Assembly (NCBI GenBank): GCA_002482535.1
Contig: DLGE01000007.1
Location: 184,424-248,423 of the forward strand
From: Peptococcaceae bacterium UBA7702
GTDB taxonomy: Bacteria; Bacillota; Dehalobacteriia; UBA7702
Direction of reading: 5' to 3'
DNA: 64,000 bases
The notes below the pieces were generated by a model. That model searched no databases. It saw only the letters and a list, made by a program, of their open reading frames with translations, and had not been told where the DNA came from. Each line of letters opens with the position of its first letter. Position 1 is the stretch's first letter. A program made the position numbers and the translations under genes. Below are positions 16,396 to 24,639 of the stretch, piece after piece.

Positions 16396-17298
16396 TTACT
16401 CGGCGGCGGTTACCGTCAAAGCGGAATGAAAGGCGAGGCTTCCCGTATCCGCCGGCATATAGGCGACGACGGTAAAGGTACCCGCTTCCTCCACATGGAA
16501 GGTTACCGTACCCGCACTGTCACTGACCGCCCCCGCCAGATCGGTAAGACTGCCGTCTGCCTCTAAAAGGGCCAACTGTACCCCGGCCAGGGGCGTCAAA
16601 TAATTCTCGCCAATCTCTTCCGTACCGTAGGAAGCGTAAATGCAGAAAGGATAACCCTTTACCGTCAGCGTTGTTTCCGCGCCGGCGGTCACGGATAATT
16701 GATTGATTTTTTTATCGTCCTGGAGGAACCAAATCATGTTGTCCGTATAATTTTCGGTATCCTGATAGGCGACGACTTCCACCACATCGTTGTCGGTCAC
16801 TTCGGTCTGACTGATCATAAGGGACTCATAACCACCGTATTCGCTGGTCACTTCGCTATGGGCGGCTTCTCCGTTGAGGATCACAGACCAGGAGGTGGTG
16901 GCGTTTCCAAAGGCTTTGCTGATCCAACCGCCGTCCACCGCAAAATAATCATTGCAGGTGTCCACGGTAAAAGCTTCACCGTACTGCGCTTTATGCATGG
17001 CGACAAGAACATCCAAAGCGGAAACGGCGCTTTCGGCAGCGATCTGATCTTCATAACCATATGATTCCGCCGTATCGGCAGTAACCGTCAAAGCCTGATA
17101 GGGAAAATCATAATTGCCGTTTAACTGTGAATCGGCATAAACCGTAACGGATAGTGTTGCGGCTTTTTCCTTTTCATTACCACCACAACCAGCGAGAAGA
17201 GAAGAGACAACAAACAGCGCAATGATCGCTGCCATCCATTTTCCATACTTTTTTGTCATTTCAAATGAACCTTCCTTTGCAAAAATAGAAAACACCAC
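16396..17298 (-). CDS. DUF4430/Ig-like lipoprotein, second cassette
   Basis: A 300-residue protein with a signal peptide and lipobox LAGC. The mature part is one copy of a two-part module: a DUF4430-like segment (SALDVLVAMHKAQYGEAFTVDTCNDYFAVDGGWISKAFGNATTSWSVILNGE) and an Ig-like beta segment (GVQLALLEADGSLTDLAGAVSDSAGTVTFHVEEAGTFTVVAY). The SLH protein at 20103-22265 carries two copies of the same module. It opens the lipid-anchored cassette, behind its own promoter and a structured leader. The likely start is MTKKYGKWMAAI (17259) rather than the longer frame, judged by the signal-peptide form. Confidence 0.78.
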   Translation of the reverse strand: MVFSIFAKEGSFEMTKKYGKWMAAIIALFVVSSLLAGCGGNEKEKAATLSVTVYADSQLNGNYDFPYQALTVTADTAESYGYEDQIAAESAVSALDVLVAMHKAQYGEAFTVDTCNDYFAVDGGWISKAFGNATTSWSVILNGEAAHSEVTSEYGGYESLMISQTEVTDNDVVEVVAYQDTENYTDNMIWFLQDDKKINQLSVTAGAETTLTVKGYPFCIYASYGTEEIGENYLTPLAGVQLALLEADGSLTDLAGAVSDSAGTVTFHVEEAGTFTVVAYMPADTGSLAFHSALTVTAAE

Positions 17299-17440
17299 GC
17301 CCCAGGTGACGCCGGATCAAACAAACAGTGAAGACCTTTTGTGGGAAAAAGATTTTTCTTTTTCGCCGGTCAACGTGAATTCGCGGAAAATCCCGCCCCG
17401 GGACGGCAGGGAGCCATCCCCCTTTTGCTTGGGTTTTCAA
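17299..17440 (-). promoter_or_regulatory. Structured 5' leader of the lipoprotein cassette, class unknown
   Basis: About 140 bases between the promoter and the coding region contain GC-rich pairing elements (CCGTCCC/GGGGCGG at about 17395-17410; GGGGGATGGC/GCCATCCCC-like segments at about 17410-17425). It does not show the cobalamin riboswitch hallmarks found elsewhere in the window, and I cannot assign it to a known class. Confidence 0.4.
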
Positions 17441-17448
17441 TTAAACCC

Positions 17449-17476
17449 ATTATATCATGTCAGAGCCAACTGTCAA
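17449..17476 (-). promoter_or_regulatory. Sigma-A type promoter of the lipoprotein cassette
   Basis: TTGACA and TATAAT with a 16-base spacer, both exact consensus hexamers. The ten-base sequence TTGACCGGCG occurs just upstream (about 17478-17487) and again in the leader (about 17364-17373). Confidence 0.8.
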
Positions 17477-17526
17477 CCGCCGGTCAACAGAAGAGAAAAG
17501 AAGCATAAAACAAAAATAAAAGAGGG

Positions 17527-17556
17527 ATACGGCGTTTTCCGTATCCCTCAAATACT
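17527..17556 (-). terminator. Terminator after the SLH-linked DUF4430 cassette
   Basis: Arms GAGGGATACGG and CCGTATCCCTC around a short loop, followed by a T-rich tract. It separates the two three-gene cassettes. Confidence 0.88.
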
Positions 17557-17559
17557 ATT

Positions 17560-18321
17560 TTATTCCAGATCACCGTTGACACAAGTATAGTTCCAGGCGA
17601 TCTCATCACCGGAGCTGACCACATAACTACCGCAGGAGTAATTGGGGTACCAGCCGTTGACACAGTATTCCCAGCCGGAGCGGCCGCCGCAGTCCTTCTC
17701 GTAAAGATTGGCGATGCCCTCCACATAGGCGCCGCTATAGGCAACGCTTTCGGTGAATTCCATATGAATGTTGTTCTTTTTCGTCACTCGTTTCAAAACA
17801 TCGAAAACCGTTTCCCCTTTATAGAAAGTAACCGTGGTTTTCTTTAGAATCACCCCGTCACTGGGAACAAGGCTCTTTTTTTCCGCCGCCAAACTGGACA
17901 TATTGTTGAGAATCGTGGCACAGCTGATCGAAATGGTGCATTGGTTGGTCACCGAAGTATCCACCGACTGATTCTCTTCCGTCACGGCCTTGGGTTGATT
18001 CGCCACCGTGGAAGAGGAAGCAGAGGAAGACGAAGAGCCGTTACCATTTTGTCCCGTAACGGCGGCGGCAGAGTTGTTCGACGCTTCTGCCGCATCGGAA
18101 CTTTCAGATGATTCCCCGCCGGATTCGCTCTCTTCAATATCATAAGCGCCGACTTCGCCGGAGTCATACTTGGAGTAGTCCTGTTCCGATGTATCGCCGT
18201 TGCCGTCCAAATATTGCTGCGCTTCCTCTGTTGTAATCGTGCCGCAACCGCTTAGGCAAAAGGCGGCAAGGAGCGAAAGAAGCGCAAGCCACACAAATTT
18301 TTGCACGTATCGTTTCATCAT
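17560..18321 (-). CDS. DUF4430 lipoprotein with long Ser/Gly linker, first cassette
   Basis: A 253-residue lipoprotein (lipobox LSGC, followed by GTITTEEAQQYLDG, nearly the same post-lipobox sequence as the second-cassette paralogue). A low-complexity acidic and Ser/Gly/Asn-rich linker spans about residues 50-125 and would hold the C-terminal DUF4430 domain (about 150-250) away from the membrane, presumably through the wall to meet the SLH-anchored partners. Two domain hallmarks are LVPSDGVILKKTTVTFYKGETVFDVLKRVTK and GRSGWEYCVNGWYPNYSCG. It is the third gene of the riboswitch-led cassette. Confidence 0.83.
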   Translation of the reverse strand: MMKRYVQKFVWLALLSLLAAFCLSGCGTITTEEAQQYLDGNGDTSEQDYSKYDSGEVGAYDIEESESGGESSESSDAAEASNNSAAAVTGQNGNGSSSSSASSSTVANQPKAVTEENQSVDTSVTNQCTISISCATILNNMSSLAAEKKSLVPSDGVILKKTTVTFYKGETVFDVLKRVTKKNNIHMEFTESVAYSGAYVEGIANLYEKDCGGRSGWEYCVNGWYPNYSCGSYVVSSGDEIAWNYTCVNGDLE

Positions 18322-18341
18322 CGTAACACTTCCTTTATACG

Positions 18342-20015
18342 TTATACATCCGTTTTGGACATCAGGCCGTAAATGATTTTTGCTACCTGGGCCCTGGTGG
18401 CGGTTTCCGCCGGTTTGAAATAGTTGTTGCCCATACCGTCAATGATGCCTTCGTTCACCAGGGTATAAACGCTGTCTTTGGCGTAGGTAGAGATGGCGTT
18501 ATCATCGGTAAAAGGCGTGGCATTGCCCTTGGTCAGAGAGATGCCCATGGTTTCCGCGTAACGGCAGATAAACGCCGCCATCTGTTCTCTGGTCACGGAT
18601 TGATCCGGTGTAAAGCTGGCGGTGCCGGTGCCTTTGGCAACTCCGTTTTCATAAGCCCAGATGATCGCCGAAGCGTACCATTTCGTGGAGGACACATCGG
18701 AAAAAGGATTATTGCCGGTATAAGCCGGCTGCCCCGCCATATTGTAGAGAATCTGCACCATCATACCGCGGGTCAGTTTGGCGTTGGGCTCAAAGACCGT
18801 CCCCGCAGCGTTGGTGCCGTTCATCAGACCCTCAGCGACCACGCCGCTGACCTTCTCGTAGTACCAGGCAGAAGCGTCGAGATCCGTCATCAAAGCGGCG
18901 TTGCCCTTTTCCCGGCAAGTTTCCACGGCACGACAGAGAGCGTAATAGGATGCTCCCCAAGTGGGAATTTCTTCGCTTAATGCCGTTTCCGTAAGACCGT
19001 TCACCGCGGCCAAAGCTTTTTCCAAACGGTCGATGCTGCCCCTGGTATAGCGGGCCTTATCGGCCAAAAGCGCGTTGGCCTCACTGGTCAACGTTTCCAG
19101 CTGCCCTCTCGTGACGCCGCAGGCGATCCAGCAGGGCTGGCTGCCTTTATAGAGCACCTTGTAGAGATCGGAAAATTCCATGTAATACTGATGGTCATAG
19201 AAGGAGCTGACTTCTGAACTTTTAAAACACTCCCACATCAGCTTTAACGGAGGCGTTGTCATGGTGGCCCAAGGCGCGTCCGCCGTTACATCGTAACCGT
19301 CGACGCCCATGGCGGTGAGGGCGGTGAAGCCGGTGACCACGCAGCCGGTGGAAAGTCCCGCCGAACCCATGCTGGCGCCGGCCATATTTTTGGCGACTTC
19401 CGTTTGATACGTCGTCAGCGCTGTGTTAATCCTGCTTTGATAGGTTGGATCGTCAAGATAACGGCTCAGGGCCACCAAAGCCCAGCCGCCAATGTCAGGG
19501 CCTTGGGAAAGATCTGTAAGCTTTTCACAGCATTTGTTCACCAAGGCTTCTTCCTGGGCCGCGGTTAGGTCGTAACCGGCGGCTTGAAGGGCCAGGAAGT
19601 TAAAAACGGGCACGGAAAAGGCGCCGGTATCTCCCATGGCGGCGACTCCCTGGATCAAATTTTTACCTTTATAGTGATAAGGGTCGTCGCCCATCATGAT
19701 CACCGCCAGGGCGTTAGCCCCAAGCTGGCTGGGATCGCTTTCCGTGGCATTGTAAGTATAATTCCCGTTCTGAATCGCCTCACCGAGTCTGGCGTAGGCG
19801 CCGAACACCGACCAATAGCTGGTCAAAGTTTTATGAGAATCCAAAGAATAATATGCATTTGCCGCCTTATAACCCTGATCCAAATAAGTGTTTATTTCTG
19901 TGCTGGTACCGACGGTACTATCAGCGGTGACCGCCGCAGCCGCCGGCAAGCTACAGAAAAGCAGCACAGTGAGACAAACCGCGAGGAACAGGGTATGTTT
20001 GCCAGAATGTTTCAT
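18342..20015 (-). CDS. SLH-anchored alpha/alpha-toroid protein, first cassette
   Basis: A 557-residue exported protein: signal peptide (1-28, ending AAAAV), an alpha/alpha-toroid domain (about 35-370) and three S-layer homology repeats (about 378-557; typical FSDVSSTKWYASAIIWAYENGVAKGTG and TREQMAAFICRYAE). The toroid has the same repeated phrases as the lipoprotein at 15307-16389 (GPDIGGWALVALSRYL, STGCVVTGFTALTAMGVDGYDV). SLH repeats bind pyruvylated wall polymer, so this copy sits at the outer wall. The fold and its DUF4430 neighbours suggest the alpha half of a cobalamin carrier; ligand binding has not been shown. Confidence 0.85.
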   Translation of the reverse strand: MKHSGKHTLFLAVCLTVLLFCSLPAAAAVTADSTVGTSTEINTYLDQGYKAANAYYSLDSHKTLTSYWSVFGAYARLGEAIQNGNYTYNATESDPSQLGANALAVIMMGDDPYHYKGKNLIQGVAAMGDTGAFSVPVFNFLALQAAGYDLTAAQEEALVNKCCEKLTDLSQGPDIGGWALVALSRYLDDPTYQSRINTALTTYQTEVAKNMAGASMGSAGLSTGCVVTGFTALTAMGVDGYDVTADAPWATMTTPPLKLMWECFKSSEVSSFYDHQYYMEFSDLYKVLYKGSQPCWIACGVTRGQLETLTSEANALLADKARYTRGSIDRLEKALAAVNGLTETALSEEIPTWGASYYALCRAVETCREKGNAALMTDLDASAWYYEKVSGVVAEGLMNGTNAAGTVFEPNAKLTRGMMVQILYNMAGQPAYTGNNPFSDVSSTKWYASAIIWAYENGVAKGTGTASFTPDQSVTREQMAAFICRYAETMGISLTKGNATPFTDDNAISTYAKDSVYTLVNEGIIDGMGNNYFKPAETATRAQVAKIIYGLMSKTDV

Positions 20016-20102
20016 TTCATCCTCCCTTTTCTATTTTGCAAGACTATGCTGCCCCTGCTTACACAGGGGCAGCCTATGCTTCTATTCACTGTTGCGAAGA
20101 GA

Positions 20103-22265
20103 TCATTCCAGGTTTTGCAGCCGATAGATGATTTCCGCGGCCTGGGCACGGGTGGCCGTTTCTTTCGGCGCGAATTTATTGTGACCCATGCCCTTGATCA
20201 CGCCGGCTTTCGCCAGACTGTAAACAGCGTCTTTGGCGTAAGGGGAAATGGTGCTATCGTCGTCGAACAAAGCGCTGCCGTCACCGGAGGGCAAGTCAAG
20301 ACCGACCACCGAGGCAAAACGAAGGATCATTGTGGCCATTTGTTCTCTCGTAATATTGTCATTGGGAGCGAATTTCGTGGCGGTGACACCGTTGGTAATC
20401 TCGTTTTCATAAGCCCAGGACACCGCGGCGGCATAGTAAGCGGTTGCCTTGACATCAGTAAAGGACGCTTCAACACTATTGGGGGAACCGGCGTAACGAT
20501 AAAGCATCGTCACAAACATGCCCCGGGTCAACGTGGCGTTGGGCTCAAATCTCGTTTCCGAAACGCCTTTCATCAGCCCCTGAGACAACATGGCAGAGAC
20601 GCTTTCCGTATACCAGGCGCCGGGAACCAAATCGGTCATCTTCGCGGCGTCCTTTGCGATGTAGGCGTTCACCGAAACCACCGCCATAAATGCTTTATCA
20701 GCACTTTCTTCGGGGAGATAGGCCACAACGGTGTAAGCGCCTTCTTCATTGAAGGAGATGGTCACATTGCCGTCAGCGTCGGTAACGGCGTCGTCAATAT
20801 CCGTCAGTTCACCCTTTTGATTCATCACCGCCAGCTGTGCGCCGCTTAATACAGTAAGGTAATCGTCTATGATTGCCTCGGTGCCGTAATGACTGTAGGC
20901 CGCAAAGGCATAGCTCGCCAAAGAAAAGGTGATGTCTTCACCTACAGGGGCGAAAACAGCGTCAACGCGCTCCTCGTCACAGGTCAGCCAGATGCATTGA
21001 TCGGCATATTCTGTGAGATCTTGGTACGCCACAAATTCCACCACATCATAGGCGAAAACTGCTGTTTGATTGACAGAAAGGGCTTCATATCCACCGTAAG
21101 AAGAGACCACATCAGTATGGGCACACTCACCGTTGAAAATAATGGACCAAGAGCCTTCATCTTCCTCAAGGACTTTTTTAATCCAACCGCTTTCCGTTAC
21201 ATCAAGATAGTCGCGGCTGGTTTCTGCTGTAAAAGCGTCGCCGTAGACCATTTTGTGGATCTTTACGAGAACATCCATGCCGGAGACGTTTTCCCAGAAG
21301 GGAACGGAATCCACATAGCCGTAACTTTCCGCGAGATCCGAGGATACGCGAACCATTTGGTAAGGCAAGGTAAATGCACCTGCCATCTGAACGTCGGTAT
21401 AAACAGAGGCTTTCACCGCTTGATGCACGTTCACGGTGAGCACGGAAAGAAAGGCCTTTGTCTCAGAGGAGGCAGGCACCGTGGCAACAACGGTATAGCT
21501 GCCGCAGTCGTCGAAAGATAAGCTTACGTCGCCGTCTTCATCGGTCACCGCTTCGGGGATGGCGGTTAAGGTCCCATCTTCGTTCATCAGAGCCAGCTGA
21601 ACACCGCTGAGGGCGGAAAGATGATCCGCCAGGATGGCTGCGGTTCCAAAAGTACCTTTGGCCATAAAGGGATAACCGCCCAGTTGCAGATCAATGGCGC
21701 TGCCGGCTAAAACATCAAGGGAAGTGACTTTTGCGTTATCCTGCAAAAACCAGAGATATTGATCGGCATACTCCACGGTATCCTGATTTTTCATCAGTTC
21801 GCAGACGTCGCCATCCACCACCGGGGTCTGATTGATGGCGAGACCCATATAGCCATAAGGAGGAATCTCTACCTCAGAATGGGCGCACTCACCGTTGACG
21901 GCGAAAGACCAGCCTGTCGTTTGTTCCTCAAGGGCTTTCGAAATCCAGCCGCTTGGGACATTCAGATAATCCGTACAATTCGCGGTGGTAAAAGCATCAC
22001 CATAGATCAATTCATGCATTTTCACCAATACATCCAAGGCGCTGACCTGTTCTGAGGCGGCAAGCGCGTCGGTATAACCATATTCCTCGGCAAGGTTGGA
22101 ATTTACGGTTACGGTTTGGTAGGGCAGAACAAAGGCCCCCGCCGACTGCACGTCAAGGGTGACCTCGGCGTCAACGGCGGTGGCCGCGGCAGCCCCCATG
22201 CTGAAACAAAGTACCAAGGCCATAACAACCAGGGCAAAAACAATGTTTTTGTTCATTTTTTTCAT
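20103..22265 (-). CDS. SLH protein with two DUF4430/Ig-like modules, first cassette
   Basis: A 720-residue exported protein. After the signal peptide come two tandem ~260-residue modules (about 25-275 and 275-545). Each starts DVQ(S/M)AGAF(V/T)LPYQ and contains SALDVLVKMHELIYGDAFT-like and GVQLALMNEDGTLTAIPEAVTDEDGDVS-like segments; three SLH repeats close the protein. The lipoprotein at 16396-17298 carries one such module. Start 22265 follows GGAAGAAAATC; a longer frame lacks a good site. It is the first gene after cobalamin riboswitch 2 and its terminator, the strongest evidence that the whole cassette serves cobalamin capture. Confidence 0.85.
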   Translation of the reverse strand: MKKMNKNIVFALVVMALVLCFSMGAAAATAVDAEVTLDVQSAGAFVLPYQTVTVNSNLAEEYGYTDALAASEQVSALDVLVKMHELIYGDAFTTANCTDYLNVPSGWISKALEEQTTGWSFAVNGECAHSEVEIPPYGYMGLAINQTPVVDGDVCELMKNQDTVEYADQYLWFLQDNAKVTSLDVLAGSAIDLQLGGYPFMAKGTFGTAAILADHLSALSGVQLALMNEDGTLTAIPEAVTDEDGDVSLSFDDCGSYTVVATVPASSETKAFLSVLTVNVHQAVKASVYTDVQMAGAFTLPYQMVRVSSDLAESYGYVDSVPFWENVSGMDVLVKIHKMVYGDAFTAETSRDYLDVTESGWIKKVLEEDEGSWSIIFNGECAHTDVVSSYGGYEALSVNQTAVFAYDVVEFVAYQDLTEYADQCIWLTCDEERVDAVFAPVGEDITFSLASYAFAAYSHYGTEAIIDDYLTVLSGAQLAVMNQKGELTDIDDAVTDADGNVTISFNEEGAYTVVAYLPEESADKAFMAVVSVNAYIAKDAAKMTDLVPGAWYTESVSAMLSQGLMKGVSETRFEPNATLTRGMFVTMLYRYAGSPNSVEASFTDVKATAYYAAAVSWAYENEITNGVTATKFAPNDNITREQMATMILRFASVVGLDLPSGDGSALFDDDSTISPYAKDAVYSLAKAGVIKGMGHNKFAPKETATRAQAAEIIYRLQNLE

Positions 22266-22318
22266 GATTTTCTTCCTTTTCATCCTTTCTTTTTTGCACC
22301 GGCCGCGGTGCCGGCAAC

Positions 22319-22354
22319 AAAAAAACGTACTCACACCAAAAAACGTGCGGTACG
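22319..22354 (-). terminator. Intrinsic terminator of cobalamin riboswitch 2
   Basis: Minus-strand CGTACCGCAC / GTGTGAGTACG hairpin with one mismatch, followed by seven T, between the riboswitch and the SLH gene. Confidence 0.78.
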
Positions 22355-22389
22355 CTTACTTTGCAAAATCGGTGCGGTTTCTCCCCAAA

Positions 22390-22530
22390 AACGAATATCC
22401 TGACTTGGCTTTGCTTTCTTCCTGCGCTTTGTTTCATCAAAGCGAGGGAAAACGCCGCTTCACAGTGGCCGTTCCGTTGGGGAATTACACCCCATTCCTC
22501 GTTTATGGTTCTATTCATTTGACTTATCCT
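22390..22530 (-). promoter_or_regulatory. Cobalamin riboswitch 2
   Basis: Minus strand shows GAGGAATGGGGTGTAATTCC, ACGGAACGGCCACTGT and the 3' hallmark GCCAAGTCAGGATA, in the order and spacing of the cobalamin aptamer. It precedes an intrinsic terminator and the gene block for DUF4430, toroid and SLH proteins, so that block should be repressed when cobalamin is plentiful. Confidence 0.92.
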
Positions 22531-22582
22531 GATTATATCATGTTTTGGCGTCCTGTCAATCATTTCCTTTCAAAAGAATGAC

Positions 22583-23374
22583 TCAAAACACCTCTTCCAT
22601 GGACATCAAACGGTCAAGGCGTTGGCGGGCTTCCCGAAGATAATCCCTTTCATCAGGGTATTTTGCTCTATCGCTGATGAGTTCCATGGTATAGGGAACT
22701 GCCGTTTTACCGAGATAAGGAGATACGTAGGTCTTATAATCGATGATGCCGTCAAAGGGTAGCCAATGACGGTCTTTTTCACCGTCGTTGTCGGAAAGGT
22801 GCAGCGCTGTCAACTTATCATAATGATCTTTCAGCAGATCAAACTGATCCCGCAATTGGGCGTGAGAGGAATCGAAGCAAAAACCCAAACCTTCCCCGGG
22901 AAAGGCCTCCCACACCGCGGTGAGATAATCGCCGCGCCAAGTGTTTTCCAGGGAGAGGGTCACTTGATTCGCCTGGGCGTAAGGGAGTATATACTCGATG
23001 CTGTCAAAAAGCGCTTTTCCCGGCGGCGGTACCTCATCGCTTTCGCAAAGGTGGATCACAAGATTAAAAATGCCTTGATCGGCAATTTCCCCGATGGTGT
23101 CGCAAATCGTAAAAAGGTGCTTTTCCCGCTGGGCCCTGTTTTCACTCCAAATAAAGTTTTCATGGATATTGGCGATATGGGCATTGAAAATTTCCAGCCC
23201 CAAATCTCTTGTGTGCTCCACCATCTGTTTTTTGGTGTAGGGCCAATCCCCCGCGTCGTCTTCCCACCAGAGCATCAAGCCGTCAAAGCCGGCTTCTTTG
23301 ATATATTCCGCCCTGCGACCAAAGTCACTGAAATAGCCACACCAACTGAAAACTCCTGCTTTTTTTCTCTTCAT
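22583..23374 (-). CDS. Sugar phosphate isomerase/epimerase-like TIM-barrel protein
   Basis: A 263-residue AP-endonuclease-2-type TIM barrel (xylose isomerase-like). Metal-site segments are visible: GFDGLMLWWED, IHLCES, VTLSLENTW, GFCFDSSHAQL, ALHLSDND and YTMELISD. The family isomerises sugars or cyclitols or acts in other carbohydrate steps; the substrate cannot be told here. It is the last gene of the riboswitch-led ECF operon, 38 bases after the S subunit, which is unusual company for a vitamin transporter. It is not a DNA-repair enzyme: it lacks the DNA-binding features of the nfo product at 9566-10402. Confidence 0.82.
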   Translation of the reverse strand: MKRKKAGVFSWCGYFSDFGRRAEYIKEAGFDGLMLWWEDDAGDWPYTKKQMVEHTRDLGLEIFNAHIANIHENFIWSENRAQREKHLFTICDTIGEIADQGIFNLVIHLCESDEVPPPGKALFDSIEYILPYAQANQVTLSLENTWRGDYLTAVWEAFPGEGLGFCFDSSHAQLRDQFDLLKDHYDKLTALHLSDNDGEKDRHWLPFDGIIDYKTYVSPYLGKTAVPYTMELISDRAKYPDERDYLREARQRLDRLMSMEEVF

Positions 23375-23412
23375 ATCAATTCTTTACGTCCTTACCACTT
23401 TATTTTTCTTTT

Positions 23413-24639
23413 TCACCGGTTTTTCTTTTCATATAGATTTTCACCGGGTTCCATCAAACCGTATTTTTTCTTGACTCGGTCGATCTTTTCCGTCAGCGGC
23501 TTGGCCAGGATAGAAAGGAAGAAGATCGTGGCGGAGGCATGAATGACGTTAACGGGAAAGCCCGATATGTAAATGGCGAGAACTTCCAGCCAACTGGAAA
23601 CAAAGTTCATGGTCAGCACCGAGTAGGTATCCATCAAAAACCCGTAGACGAAGAGGGTCATAAAGCCGCCGTAAATGGCAAGAGGCAGTCGCTTCGTGCT
23701 CAATTTGCCTTTCCGCACCAGCAATCCGGAAACAAAACCGATGATGCCGAAGGAAAACATCTGCCAGGGCGTCCAGGGTCCCTGACCGAAAAAGAAATTG
23801 GAAACGAAGGCCATCAAAGCGCCGGTGAGGAAGCCTGCTTCGGGGCCGAAGCAGATGCCGGCAATGATCACAATGGCCGTCACCGGCTTAAAGTAGGGTA
23901 CCATAAAGAAAGCGGCGCGGCCCACCACACCGATGGCCGCCACCACAGAGAGAACTACCAGTTCTCGCGCCTCCGGCTTGCGGTTTTCAAAAATCAGCAT
24001 AAAGGGCAGAATCGTTTCCACCATCACAAGCAAGCTGATAAAGTAATATTTGCGATCGCCCAAAAAGAGCATGCCGAAATAGATCGTCAAAGGAATCGCC
24101 AAAAAAATCAAAATCGTCGCCAGCTTCGTTCTGTTTTTGACCCGATTGAGCAAAAGAAACAGCGCCGCCCCGGTAAAAGCGGCAATCTGAGCGATACCGC
24201 CGTTGGCCAAAGCCATTGTGACATCCTCATTGATATAAGTATGCAGCAGGTAACCGATATAAAAATAGATCAGAACGCTGAAAGCGACGCCCAACAACGC
24301 CGCGATAAGAGAAGGCAGCGTATTGTCGCTCCCTTTCGTGGCACGGTTGTTGTTAAAAAGCAGGACCAGACCGAAAGCGGCGAAAACCATGGTCGCCCAG
24401 GCGAAAACACGGGAAGCAATGATCATGGAGACCGCGTTTAGGGGCAATTGATAACCGATCTCACTGTATTGAAAATCCGAGGCGGCAAACTGCCAGATGC
24501 TGAAAGAGGCGGCGGTTTCTCCGTTGACCACGGTGACAAAGGGCATGGCAAAGCAGACCAGTGCCACCACAAAGGCGGTACGGGCGATCTGACGGATGCC
24601 TGTTTTTTCCCTTATCTTGTCGTTAAGTTCCGCTTGCAT
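23413..24639 (-). CDS. ECF transporter S subunit with long N-terminal membrane extension
   Basis: A 408-residue membrane protein with about ten hydrophobic segments. The C-terminal ~200 residues (VVGRAAFFMVPYFKPVTAIVIIAGICFGPEAGFLTGALMAFVSNFFFGQGPWTPWQMFSFGIIGF) have the pattern of ECF S subunits of the cobalamin (CbrT-like) type. The first ~190 residues are extra membrane segments not found in the usual ~180-200-residue S subunits. It overlaps the end of the ATPase gene and follows cobalamin riboswitch 3, so a corrinoid is the probable substrate. Confidence 0.82.
   Translation of the reverse strand: MQAELNDKIREKTGIRQIARTAFVVALVCFAMPFVTVVNGETAASFSIWQFAASDFQYSEIGYQLPLNAVSMIIASRVFAWATMVFAAFGLVLLFNNNRATKGSDNTLPSLIAALLGVAFSVLIYFYIGYLLHTYINEDVTMALANGGIAQIAAFTGAALFLLLNRVKNRTKLATILIFLAIPLTIYFGMLFLGDRKYYFISLLVMVETILPFMLIFENRKPEARELVVLSVVAAIGVVGRAAFFMVPYFKPVTAIVIIAGICFGPEAGFLTGALMAFVSNFFFGQGPWTPWQMFSFGIIGFVSGLLVRKGKLSTKRLPLAIYGGFMTLFVYGFLMDTYSVLTMNFVSSWLEVLAIYISGFPVNVIHASATIFFLSILAKPLTEKIDRVKKKYGLMEPGENLYEKKNR

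Noticed and set aside
17299..17440. A further cobalamin riboswitch ahead of the lipoprotein cassette
   Set aside because: The conserved 3' GCCAGGATAC-type box and the CCACTGT element are missing.
19584..20849. Plus-strand open frame of 421 codons
   Set aside because: It spans the antisense of two SLH genes and their intergenic gap; the composition is that of a shadow frame.
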